64,000 nucleotides of DNA. Origin: Antitrichia curtipendula (Eukaryota; Streptophyta; Bryopsida; Hypnales; Leucodontaceae). Shown here in pieces: positions 1 through 13,500 of the stretch. Numbering within the stretch: the first letter of the stretch is position 1; each line of letters opens with the position of its first letter. The stretch is from contig OX579638.1 of the NCBI GenBank assembly GCA_951230915.1, positions 27,856,696 through 27,920,695 on the forward strand, given 5' to 3'. The notes beneath the pieces are model-generated. The model did no database searches, was not told the DNA's origin, and saw only the letters and a list, made by a program, of their open reading frames with translations. Made by a program: the position numbers and the translations under genes.

Positions 1-1587
1 GTGCCGACTGATCGAGTAGATATCCACCTGGAGGCCCGACAGGGTATCAACAGGGTATCAACTGAAAAAGAGGGGACGACGAGGATGAGATTGGCGCGTT
101 TTCATCCACGGTTTCTCGTTCGGGTCATGAGTCGATTGTTTAGGGTTCCTTGATCAGAGAGGGCTCTGGAAGTGGGATCAGGAAAGTGGCGCAGTTTCGT
201 TGATGAGCCACTGCAATCTCTGAACTCTCTGAAAACGATGAGTTGATTGACAGATGGGAAGGTGAGGTTGCTGCCACTACCATCTGCAAATAAGGTATTA
301 ATTGTCTGTGGCAATTTATTGCCTATCATCTTTTTATTAGTTTTTTCTTTTTTTACTTTGTGAATTTTTTATGCAGGATATCAAGATTTTGTGTTCAGAT
401 AAGCTTTACGTTAGAGCATGGCTGTTACGATTGTGTGCAGGCAGAACAGTTTGCCCAGGGCTGATGGAAACAGACTGATGATGCAGTTTCTGTTGTGTCA
501 ATTGCAGGTGTTGACTTGATCGAGAGCCTGATTTCCATGTGACGGACGCAGTTGGTGGAAGCTTTGGATTCCGGAATTGAAAATCCCCATTTCACATAAG
601 CTTAACTTAACTTTACACCCAGGTCCGATCCCCCTTCTCTTCGAATTCCGTCGTTTAGAATTCAGCCCTCCCTCCCTTGCATCCAGGTTGTGTCACAATT
701 TAGGTCAAATTTTAAAATGTGCATTGCTGTGTGCACAAACGAGACATGGAAAGCATAAATAAGTTAGGCCTCAACTGAATTGATGCAGGAAGAGGATAGC
801 TTACCTTATTTTTCCTTTGAGAGTGAAGAAATTATCAAAGACTCTTCTCACAAGTTTTGGAAAACTTTCATGAGGTGGTTACTGCAGGATGTGCTCTGAA
901 AAAAAAAAATTTAATCTGATAGAATGCTAATAATCCACAATGAGCAGATCAATAGGCACTGATCATTCAAATGTGAAGGAGATTATATTATTCTGAATAT
1001 AAAAAATATATATCAGGCCATTTTCTCTTGATAAAAAGGTGTAACTTCAAAGTACTGTAACTTCAAGTTTATAGTGATTTTTTAATATTTTTCAAGAATT
1101 AAAGATATAGAGTCAAACTGCATTAATTCTTGCAAATTATCATTTCAACCTACAAGTGACAGATCATACTTTAGGCCTGGATGGGATGACAATCAAAGTC
1201 TGTTTTTTTAAAGTATAGAAAACAACTAGAAACTCCATGTCAAGTTAAAGTAAATCATTGGTGATTAATGTTCTGTTTGTTTCCAGGGTGGATTTTGTGC
1301 TGTAATTAGGGTTTCTTGCTTGATTACGCAATTTTACTTGTGAAAAATTGGGCATTATGCGTTTTCATCCAATCATGTTCTATTCATATCCCTACACAAT
1401 TAATGGATTAGGCAATGTTGCTTATTGTCGGGGATTTTGTGAAAAAAAGTGCCTCCTTGTAGAGCTCCATCTTCCTTATTGATGTTTTTTTTCACTAAAT
1501 CCCTGACAACAAGCAACATTGTCCCTATACTCATTGTTGTACAAGATATGATAATGTGAATTTTTTTGACTCCACAGACTTTCAACT
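1..1587. other. 5' flank of the BK-channel gene, possible 5' UTR
   Basis: I found no convincing coding exon here. The short open frames are not supported by codon pattern or family resemblance. A pyrimidine-rich stretch ending in an AG at 1576-1577, eleven bases before the proposed start codon, could be the acceptor of a 5' UTR intron. Telo-box-like AGGGTTT motifs occur near 137 and 1308; such motifs are common in plant promoters and 5' leaders but are short enough to arise by chance. No TATA box could be assigned. Confidence 0.4.
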
Positions 1588-4500
1588 ATGGACATCCACC
1601 GATCATCTTATGAGATGGAGAGGCAAATGTCCGCAGTTAATAATTTCCCTGGTTTCTCATCACTCACAACTGTGTCGAATTCTCCACATAGCATCTACTC
1701 GAGCGGCATTGACTCCAACACTCCCAACACCTTGCTATCTCGAAAATACTATGTGAATTCCAATCGACCATGGTACAAGAGAGCCTACAAGACCTTGCAA
1801 GATTCCATGAAGAAGTTTATGGAATCGCATACTCGAAAAAACTTGAAGTATATCAATGCCAACAAGCATGTGCTCAGCACCTATCATGATTCATTCCTAT
1901 TTGGAGAGCTCCCTATTTTTGTAGGGATTCGGGCTGCTATGCGGAGCGGGAAGATTGGACATTTGTGGACAATGGTGACAAATTTCAAGTCCAATTTGAT
2001 CTGTTGTGAACTTGACAAGCATTTTGTTAATTTCTTTGAAGTGTCTCAATTGAATTGAATTAGTAACAATCCTTCTATGGATATGAAAGTGGTCACTATT
2101 GACCATTTGAGCACTTAGGGCTTATTGGCTTAAGTTTTTCAAATAGCACAAAAGATTTTTTCTTATATTCAATATTCTTTTATCATTCAATCATTTTGTA
2201 AGGAAATTTTATCAATTTCAAGATAAAATAATTGTTTGGTGTCAAAACACCCATTACTTTTAAGATCAATAAAGCAAGTAAATGGTCAATAACATCCTCA
2301 TTACATTTTACAATCATTTCAATAGTATGTTCTACCTAAGCCTTTGTAGCTTAGATAGTAGAACTATCCCCAACAAACTCTTCATTTACATTGGTCATAA
2401 GACCAAAGATATTCTTCTTCTTCTTACAAGCGTTCTACTGAATAATGGACCAATACAGGTGGAATTTTTCCTTGCAGCTTCATCAGGGATATTGCATGTC
2501 TATTCTACGTGAGTCTCTATATATTTTTTAAATTGATCAACTTATTGTAATAAGTTCTAGTGGATATCATGTCTTATTCTAGTAAAGGAATCCACATATT
2601 GTAAGTGGAATTCTAAGTTGTGAAAATTCTTATCTAAAACATGACATGATGTCCACTATTTGTTGTACAGTTTGAAAGATTTCCTTTTTTAAGTCATTGA
2701 TCCATCATAAGATTCAAATTTTGACATGATATAGGTATCACTTGCAAAGCAATGGAGATTATGAATGGATTCCACAAGCACAAAATATAGCAAGTTGTAT
2801 ATTTATTGCAGATTATATATTGCGTTTATACTGGTGACAATCTCTATCATCATATAATTTAAATCTAGCAATCAATAACATTTGCAGTAAAATACCTTAG
2901 AGTTAGAGCCAAAACATAAACTAAACTAAATTAAAATTACACAAACACATATATATAAGAATGGAGTGTCATCATATCAATCAACTAATATTGTAATAAT
3001 CTTACAAAATAGAATGCATTGTAAGTTATAAATTGTGTGGGAAAAATAAAGGCAGGTATGATAGGGTGTTGCAGTGAACCAGTGCGAATATTATACATCT
3101 TTTCATATTGGGGTTTGGTTGACTTATTAAGTGCAATGCCCATCATCTTTGTTTTTAAGTAAGTTTAAGGATCATTTTTAATTCTAATTTTTTATATATT
3201 ATAAACACAAAATATTTTATACAAAAGTTAGATTTGAATAGAGTTATTTTTCATTACATTAGATAAACTTATGAGAAATTTTTCAATACCAATAAAAACA
3301 TAATTGAACTTCTACTACAATAGTCATAATACAATTTAAATTTCTAATGCAGGCCTAATATTAAAAATGGAAGTATATTACATCTTTTGCAATTCCTACG
3401 AGTTGTTAGGTACTATGTACTACAATATTTAGTAGATCAAATGTGGATAATATTTATAATGTATATTTGTGGGGCTCTTCTATACAACCTCTAGCACATG
3501 TCACAAAATTGACATCAGTATTTTCTTTAAATTTAACATGGAATGTAGAAATCTATATCCTATTCCATCTTCTTTTTTCCACATTTGAGATAGGAGAACC
3601 AAACTTCTCTACGTAACCCTATTTTCTATTTGCAAATTTTTAGCTCCCATAATTTTTAAACTATTTGTCAATCCCCCTTTGAATGCAATTTATATTTTTG
3701 CTTCCACTACTTTGTGGACTTCAATGAGAGGTTTAAAACAAATAAACTTCTAATTTGTAATAATTTTGAAGAAAGATAAACTTGAGTTTATTGGGTTTTG
3801 TTTTTTTTCCTACATCCTTGTTAGTAACAAGGATATCTAACATAGTATAGTTTTGATTTGATTTTGTAAAAATAGGTAATGCATCCTCTAAACAAAATTA
3901 TAGCAATGCTACTTTTTTTTTTTATAGTGAGAGCCTTACGGAGTCTGCATGCAAATTGCCTTTAACTAACATGATTATTTGGTAGATTTTTTTTCCAAGT
4001 CTTAGTAGGACTTTGCCTTACTATCTCATGGTTATAAATGATGATATGCTACAGGTTAATCTCAGTTTTTTCTGACATTGGTATCGTTGGAAGCACTTTG
4101 TATCAAAAGATTCTTCTTGTTGCAATGACAACAATGGGTGCTGGTGAATTCACTTTTCCTCCAAGTTGTTTTTTGTATTAGGTTTCATATAATTATAAAA
4201 CATTATTAAAAACATCTTTCAAAACCAAAAGGGATTTAATAGAAAAATATTTTCTTGCACTATTTAGGTCTACATATATATACATATAAAAAAATAAAAA
4301 ATATATATATGTTATTTTGGAATGACCATTAATTAATGAGTTTAATATTTGGTGTGAAAGTATTTTTGAGTGCGGGCATTATGCAATGGGTTGAATCTGA
4401 AGTAATAACAATCCAAGAGAGAGCTCAATGTCCTTCTAGTGGATGTTTGGACTTCCTTAATGCGTTCTATTACATTGTTGTCACTGTAAGTTCAAGCTTT

Positions 4501-7500
4501 TTTTATCATCTCCCACTAATAAAAGCCTTCATCCCCGCCTTCACCATTGAAATATATACAATAAATTTGGATTCAATTAATATAACAAAGCTTTCCATCT
4601 ATGCATAACATTCAGTAGCATGCACTATCACTGCCTTGGCTCTACAAACTTAGATGAAAATTCCACATCCAACAGACTTTATTAATAGCTAAGTGAATAG
4701 GTGGATGCTCAATGTGATGAGCAAGGTGCATGAAAGAAAGGCAATGAGTATGAAGGCTATTGAATGTTATGTGATCTCAAATAGCACATCATAAATGTAT
4801 TTTGACACAAAAATTTCATAATTGAAATTGAATGTTTGCTAAATTATTATCCATTTACTTGCAATCATAATTTATTTGCAGAATATGCCATTATATAGGT
4901 GTCTACAGTTGGATATGGTGACATCAGTCCCAAAACTATTTTGGGCAAGATTTGTGCAATTGTAATTATCATTGCCGCACTCGTGTATATCCCCTTACAA
5001 GTTTCTCGTATCAATAGCCTTGCCTCCCTCAGGTGTGTTTAGTTTCAATCATGCCTAATTACACATTTTTTATGGCGCTTAGATTTGTTAGAAATTAATC
5101 CCTAAAGTATCGAGGTTGAAAGTAACCAAATTGATTAACAATATTAGAAATATCTAGATCTTTGAAGTCTTACTTGAAGGTTGCTAAGTTTTTTTGTGAC
5201 CTTCGATAACCAAGTGTAATTAACAATCAATGAAGTACATCCACTAAAGTATTTTAATAATCAATAATTGATAACAAGTATATATTGTACACTAATAATT
5301 AATAAAATACATAAATTGTACCCTTGGGGGCTCAATTTTTTTTTAATTCTTATAAATTTTTGAGGTTTAGAATAAAGAAAGTGGAGGTTGAAAGTTGATG
5401 GTGAGTTCATCCAACTTTGAAAGCAATATAAAAAGCATAGTAAAATATATTCCATTAGATTTGTTGCAATCTTGAAAATTCAAATGAGCATTCAATTTTC
5501 AAGGGCTTCACAAGGTATTGGAACCTTGTTAAATTAATTTTGTAATCCAAAGAATTGAACAATAAATAGTATGAAAATCAAAATTTTGATGTAAAGAGTC
5601 TATTAAGTGTAAAAATGAGAATTCTTGACTCAAGAAATTAATGTGACCATTTTGTTAAAATAGTGGAAATTCAACCTTCAGCTTATTACATTTTAATTCC
5701 ATGATATATTCACAAAATAAAGCCTACTTGATTGGGATATGTATAAGTCAAAGTTTTCATAGCAATCATTTATATTTCAGAAATAAATTGAAAATTCAAA
5801 TCACCCTATCCTCTTACCTATTATGTATATAAATTAATAATATATTACCAATGCTTTTCTTGATTTTAGAGTTTTCAAAATTAAAAATATATTACCAAAT
5901 GAAAATATTTATATTTTAGTAAATGTTAAATTTGAATTCAAATAATATTTTCTTACTGCCAAAAAATTTAAAACAATTTGACCATCTTTCATTCATTTTG
6001 AATAATATTTCATCCAATTTACTACCGTCCATTTAATTCCAACTTCAAAATGATATCATTAATCACCAAGTTGGATATATTTATCCCTACAGTCCCAAGA
6101 CCTTTTTTTCATCAAAAATTATTCAAAACTGTCATTTCTATTGCAAAAGCAAAAAAATTTACAAATCATTCTTTTGGTATATTTAACTTGTAAGATCTTG
6201 CACAAGGCTAGTATAAAAATATGGTCAAGGAATTTTAGAAAATTTTCATCATGTAGCTTGCAAGATATTTGTTGGTTTACATAGAAGAAAACAAGTAATT
6301 GAGTACCTTCCGTGACTAGATTATTTGACTTTGAATTTTCTTAACTTAAAAGTTTTGTACAACAAATTTTGAATTAAACTTTTTTATGATGAATATTTGA
6401 GTTGAAAGTCAAGTAAGTTTAAAAACTTAAAAAAATAAGTGATTTTCGTTCTTTAAAAAATTGTTAAGTCAAAGTAAGTATGAACTTGAAGGAAAAAACA
6501 AGTCTTCAATAGCTTTAAAATGGAACTAAAACACACTATTGTAAGATTGTTTTAGCAAGCATATTTTATCTTGTGGATTTTGTTTTTTTGATTGTGAAAA
6601 TTGAGTTTAAAACAAACCCAATATGTTATTTTCTTAGCAAGTTTCTTTGATTGCCTACAAAACAAGAAGTTCTATAAATTTTACGTCACTAATCCAAATG
6701 GAATGAGTCATAGCTTTTCCACGTAGATAAAAAATATTTGCCTTTGAAAATAAAAAATAAAAATTTAATTCAATTTGTTGTGGATTTTTTTCTTGCCCAA
6801 TGTCCTCATTTTGAACTTATTGTGGCATAACTTTTGCCCTTGGGCATTAGTTGAAATAAAAATTATATCCTTGAAAGCTAAGGTGTTTTTCTATCTTATG
6901 AAAAAATTTCAAAAAATCACCTAAAAATTTGAGGTTACTTAAACCTGCCCCAAATCCATTTTGTCCCCCCAAAGGACAGTGGTACTTTAAGAGTTAAAAA
7001 AGTTGTAGTCAAAGCCTTGTTCCTAATTCTTCATTGACTATAGTATATGTTGGGTAGATTCAAGTAACCTCAATTTTTGATGGAAATTAGTAGTAGACAG
7101 TAAGTCCAAAATAATTACCAAATTTATTGGAAATTATTTTTGCAACTAGATTTGTATGAAAAGAAGGGTCTCTTTAGAATAATTACATTTTATACATTTG
7201 TTGAGCCGAGTAGTATCGATCCTGCCCTTCATTTATGGTATCAGTTTCCAAGTATTCCCTTTTTGTCACAAGAAAAATCTTTTAGAAAACTGAACATTGG
7301 ATTCTCTAAACTTTTATTTTCAAACTTTCTTTTGATTAATTCTACATGAGATTATTAATTAAATTACTTTGAAATGCAAAATCCAGAAATTATAGGCCTC
7401 TGTTCAATTCTCATTTTAACCCCTAAAGGTTCTTGACTATGTTTTTACCAAAATGCTCCAAAACTGCCGTTTCTAGGACAAGTACCAAATTTCTTTTTGA

Positions 7501-10500
7501 AAACTTTTTTGAACACATGTAATCATAGGATCTTGTAGTAAACTAGTTTGAGTACAAGTGGAAAAAATTTCAGGAATTTCCACCATGTAGATTGCAAGAT
7601 ATTAGCATTTGAATTGGAAAAAAAACTTTTTTGGGCTCTGCGAAAACCGGGCAGCTGCACTTCAGATGGTCACATGTGTATGAAAAAATGCCCCAAATGG
7701 TGGTCACTCTTTGGATTTATTCTTGAAGGCAAGCTGGCAACATGCTTGAAAAGTTTCAGATCATTTGGAATTGTACAACATATAGGAAAAAATAGTAAGT
7801 AGAAAGAAGTAGACTTGGAAGTAGAAAATGATTCAAAACACTAAATTGTTAACAATTTATTCGTGGAATTGAAAAATCCCAATTCTAATTGTAATGTTGT
7901 AGTAAACAGTCTACGCCTAATGTTTTGATTTTTTTTCAAAAATGTTTAAAACTGAATTAAATAAAGGGCTTCAAAGTTTATCTTAGAGTAGAGATTCCAC
8001 AACTACCTCCAAACTACCTGCAAACTTAAACTCCCATAACTTTTATCTCATTAATCCAAATGGAATTAGTCAAAGCTTTCCATATATAAAGATATAGAGA
8101 ACCAATTTCAAATTTTAATTAAAAAAAAAGTAAATTTTCAAGAATTTCTTTTTGTTGCTCGGGCTGCCCGCCAAGCAATGAAAACAACATATCATACCAT
8201 AAACTTTTAAGCATGTAGTCAAAAGTTATGAAAATTGTTGGACCTTAACCCCTAAAGGACCAAACACCGTTTTTTGACAACATAGCGATTTTGGGCAGCT
8301 CACTATGACTGGATTTTTCCTTTTTTTTCTTTGAAATTTTCACATAAGATGTGCCTAAGGAGTAGCTTTAAGGTCCAACAATTTTCGTAATTTTTGACTA
8401 CATGGTTAAAAAGTTATTGCATGATATGTCATTTTCATTGTTCGGCGGGCAGCCGGGGCAGCAAAAAAAACTTCTTTAAAATTCACTTTTAAGAGAAACT
8501 AAAATTTGAAATTGGTTCTTTAGATTTATATGTACGTGGAAGGCTTTGAATCATTCCATTCCGATCAATGAGTCAAAAGTTATGAGGATTCTTAGTTTGA
8601 GGGTAGTTATAGAATCTCTACTCTAAAATAAACTTTGAAGTCCTTTATTTAACTCGATTTTTAATATTTTTGAAAAAAAATAAAAACATTGGGTGTAGAT
8701 TGTTTATTACAACATTACAATCGTTGGGATTGGCATTTTTCAATTTCATAAATAAATTCTTGACAATTTAGTGCTTTGAATCATTCTCTACCTCTTCCTA
8801 CTTACTATTTTATTCCTATATGTTGTACAATTCCAAATGATCTGAAATTTTTCAAGCATGTAGCCAACTTGCCTTGAAGAACAAATCCAAAGAGTAACCA
8901 TCATTTTGGACATTTTTTCATACAAATGTGACCTTGTGGAGGGCAGCTGCCCGTTTTTTCGCAGGGACAAAAAAAGGATTTTTGTCAATTCAAACGCTAT
9001 TATCTTGCAATCCACTAGGTGGAAAATTCTGAAATTTTTTCCACATCTTCTTAAACAAGTTTACTACAAGATCCTACGCTACAAGTGTCCAAAAATGTTT
9101 TTTTTCTAAAATTTGGCACTAGTATTAGAAATGGCAGTTCTGAAGCGGTTTTGGTGAAAACATAGTCAAAAACCTTTAGGGGTTAAAGCTACTCCTTGGG
9201 CACATATTGTGTGAAAATTTCAAAGAAAAAAAACAAAATTCCATTTGTAGTGAGTTGCCCAAAATTGCTATGTTGCCAAAAAAATGTAGTTTAGTGCTTT
9301 AGGGGTTAAGAGAATAAGTGATGAATTTTCACAATACATTAGGGCATTTCTAGTGGTGTCACGGCAAACAATCCCTGTATCGGCACTATGGAGGGGCATT
9401 CCAAGAGGCTTGCATAGTGCCGGATATTTTAAGAACAAAGTGATCCAATGCAAAGCCGGCAATCTAAATGTCAAATGGATTTTTCCACATTATTAAAAGA
9501 AAGAAAGGACAAGATTCTACATTAAAAAAAGACTTTTCACGCAAACAAGGGAAGGTTGCATCGATTGACATGCATTACAATGCGGAAAAACGTGTAAGAA
9601 TAATAAATTTTCATATAACGAGCCAAACCGCGGGGCCTTCATATTTCCAAAAATTGCTGGGGTTGGGATGAATAATGACAAGCCCGGGAATAAAGAGGGA
9701 CCAATGCCGGATGCACTAGGGCACGTTTTTCATTACAAATCTCTTTGACCTTGGTACAATGCCAATAGCGTCACGTTTGCCATGCGCACTGCAGATGCTC
9801 TTACACACTCATGTGGTGTAAAGTTCATTAATACTCCCTCCGTCTCAAAATAAGTGTCCACAATTTTGTTGAGATTTTTTAATACCAATTTCGTTGATCA
9901 TATTGCAAAAAATATAATTAAGAAAGGTTCAAAATTTTATATCACTAGAATCAATGAAGAACATCGTATATGTTCATTGCAATCAAAATAAAATTAGCCA
10001 CAAGGAAGTCTCCATATGACCTACTCAAAAAAACTCAAAAAAATATGACATTCAAAGTTAACAATTATTTCAGGACAGAAGGAGTAGTAAATAATAATCA
10101 TTTGAGTTAATGCATAATCATAATAATAATCATATATAACTCCTTCTTGTTGTTAATAATCATTATCATAAAAATTTAACAATGACAATCATTTGATAAT
10201 ATGATTTCTAATAGAATTGGATTGTTTATATCTTCGTACATTGTAGGCCATATGGGGGTTCTTTTTCATTGCGGAAGGTGATGGACGCAAGATATATCAT
10301 TCTTACTGGAAGTATTTCTTATCAAGCTGTTCAGGATTGTCTTGCTGAATTCTACAGTTCAACTCATTGCAATGGTAACTTTATACTTGTTCCTTTCGTA
10401 AGGTTCGATTGGTAGAAATCCACATTGAAAAAAAGCATTTATGACGATGGTTTTGTGTTAAGTTTGTGTTATTTGAAACACAATTTTGTTAGTTGTGTTA

Positions 10501-13500
10501 GTTTCAACTTTATTTTAAATATAATCTTGTATATTTAGTACATATATTAATTTAACCACATTTGTATTGGTCTCAACTCATATTTAGCACAAAACCATCA
10601 TCCATAATGTGTGGATTTTTATTAGTGTTGGAGAGTCCTATAACTGTTGTTTTCTTATGTTATCATTACTAAAGATCTAGATCAATGTATAAATTTTAAT
10701 TATGTGCATGTAATGCATGTTTAAATTTAAATTTAAGTTTTGAAATGAAAAATTAACGTTACTTAAATTTAGAATGAGAAGTGATAAATTTTAGATTGTT
10801 GGTCTTATTGATTGTATGATTTGAATGTATTCTAATAGTAAATTTACAATTAATATACATTTAAATAGATTTTATTAATTATCATAGACAAAAATAATAT
10901 AAAATTTGATATAAATAATGCTATAACTGATTATTTTGATATACAATAATCTTCATTTTTTTTAAAGTGATTATATCTTGCCAAGAGAATTTTATATTTT
11001 ATGTTCAAGTAAATAGGGATAGTTAATTCTTTTGAGGTAAACTTGGATATCATTGAACTCAAAGAAAATCTTTTAAATTAATTGAATAATAGCACAACCT
11101 AATGCAATATTTCCAACACCACCCTTACTGCAAGGCTTTTTTCTATTCAATTGTTTGTCTATATTGGGATTTGAATTCAAAAATGGTCTCACTTGCTTGT
11201 AGAATCTAGATGAAGATGGATGAATATGTATTAGGATAGAAACCATGTTCTTAGATGAGAATGTGACATTAGTAATGATGCTTTATTTGTAATTATTAAT
11301 ATGGATTAGTAATACTATCAAATATGCATTTGCATAATATACTACTTTTATTTATTTATTGCATTCACATAATCAAATTAAAATAAAAATGAATGATTAA
11401 ATCGTACTTATAGATTTTAAACATGTGTGATGTATGCAGACAATTTTGCCTATCCATTACGAGTTAATATTTTGGCACCTTTTCAACCTTCGTATGCAAC
11501 TATTATTCTTAATGTTTTAATTTTTAATTTTTTTAAACAACTAAAAATTATATATTAATCAATATCTATTTTTTACTATTGAATTGTTTTATAACTTTAT
11601 TTTAGGCATGGATTTTAATACTAGATAAAGTTTTATAAAAAAACTTTATTAAAAATACAAATTTATTCAACTTATATAAAAATAAATTTTAAGAGTAATA
11701 TCAATCATTTTTCATTAAATTTATAAAATATATATTGATAAATATGTATTCAAATAAAAAAATTTAAGTTGACCTGCTAAACTTTAATATTGTGTGAATA
11801 TTACAGGTATGAACTAAAGAACCTATTGGCATTGTACAATGGCCTTGTAGAATTCATTGAAGGTTCACCTGTATATCAATCTGATCTTGAACGAGTATGT
11901 GCTACAAGAGCAACTGCCATTTTCATTCTTGCCAATAAAGCAACAAACGTATGTAATGACATGAATTCTAATTGTATAAATTAAATTTATTCAAAGTTTT
12001 CTAGTTAATTACCCTTCCACTTTGTAATTTAGTTTAAGTATTTTTCACACATTTTTGTAACATGTAATAAATGATAGAATACCAAGGCTGAAGATGCAGT
12101 ACAAGTAATCAGGGCTTTAGCTGTGCATCGAATGTGTGGACATCAAGTGCGTATTATTGTTGAAGTCTTAGATCCAAACACACAAACTAGTGCTGTTTGG
12201 GATGAAACTCAAAGTGGTAGAATCGAAATCATTTGCCCTGCCAAATTACACNNNNNNNNNNNNNNNNNNNNNNNNNNNNNNNNNNNNNNNNNNNNNNNNN
12301 NNNNNNNNNNNNNNNNNNNNNNNNNNNNNNNNNNNNNNNNNNNNNNNNNNNNNNNNNNNNNNNNNNNNNNNNNNNNNNNNNNNNNNNNNNNNNNNNNNNN
12401 NNNNNNNNNNNNNNNNNNNNNNNNNNNNNNNNNNNNNNNNNNNNNNNNNNNACAAATGAATCAGAGTATGAATTTTTAACAGAATTCTTTCATAGCTATG
12501 ATAATGAGATTTATCCTGTTATTTTACCAAATGCTTACCACAATTTAACATTTGAAGAGGTATTGTTTGGAAGATTTAATAATTTAATATCTAACATTTT
12601 TGAAACTTTATTAAGGTTATAGTTTTAGTATTGTGAACAACTAATAACCAACAAACAACAATAACTAAATTACTTGGAATATAATTAATAGATATTTTTA
12701 ATAATCAAATAAACTTTAATTATGTGTTTCAGGCTGCAGATCATGTTTATTTATCATTTGATTCTATCTTATTTGCTTTAGATGTTCCTATAAGACACAA
12801 ACAAAAGACACATATTGTTAATAAGGTTGAATGCTTCTAATTACAATAATGATTTATGTTTAGAATTTATATTATTTATTTTGCATCATTTTTTATGATC
12901 ATTTTTTATTTTGAACAATAGTGCTTATATTAGTTACAACATACATCATCGTACTCATAATTCATTACATGTACAACATATTTTACGTTAAGAATGCTGC
13001 ATGATAAGATAGTAAAAATATGTATCCTAACTATCAATAATAAAAAAAATCATATATCTTTTTCATTTTATTTATTTATTATAGAAAATCATTTTATTTT
13101 ATTTTTATCTTATTCTTCATATCCACAATGATCAAATTGCAATTTGATCAATTTAATTTTCAATCAATTAATATTTTAATGCTATATATACATAACATAT
13201 ACAATTATGTAAAATTGAATTGAAACATAAAAATATAAAGTTGTCAATAATATAGACTACTAAAATGATATAAAAATAAATTCTTGTAGGTTTTATTATA
13301 TCCCAAAGGTCACATAATAGAGCCAGATGATGTTGGGCTTTTAATATCTAAAGATATCCAAACTGCTTTTGCCATTTCAAATCAAGGAAATCAAGGTTTG
13401 CAAAAGAGACTATGTACAAAAGATATTATACAAAAGTCTTATCGTAAACCTCCTAATATGATTGAATTTCAGAGACCTGTTGAAACTGTAATTGATAGAT

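Noticed and set aside
12123..12622. Open frames running through the run of N
   Set aside because: They are artefacts of translating N; only the frame that continues the BK channel is real.
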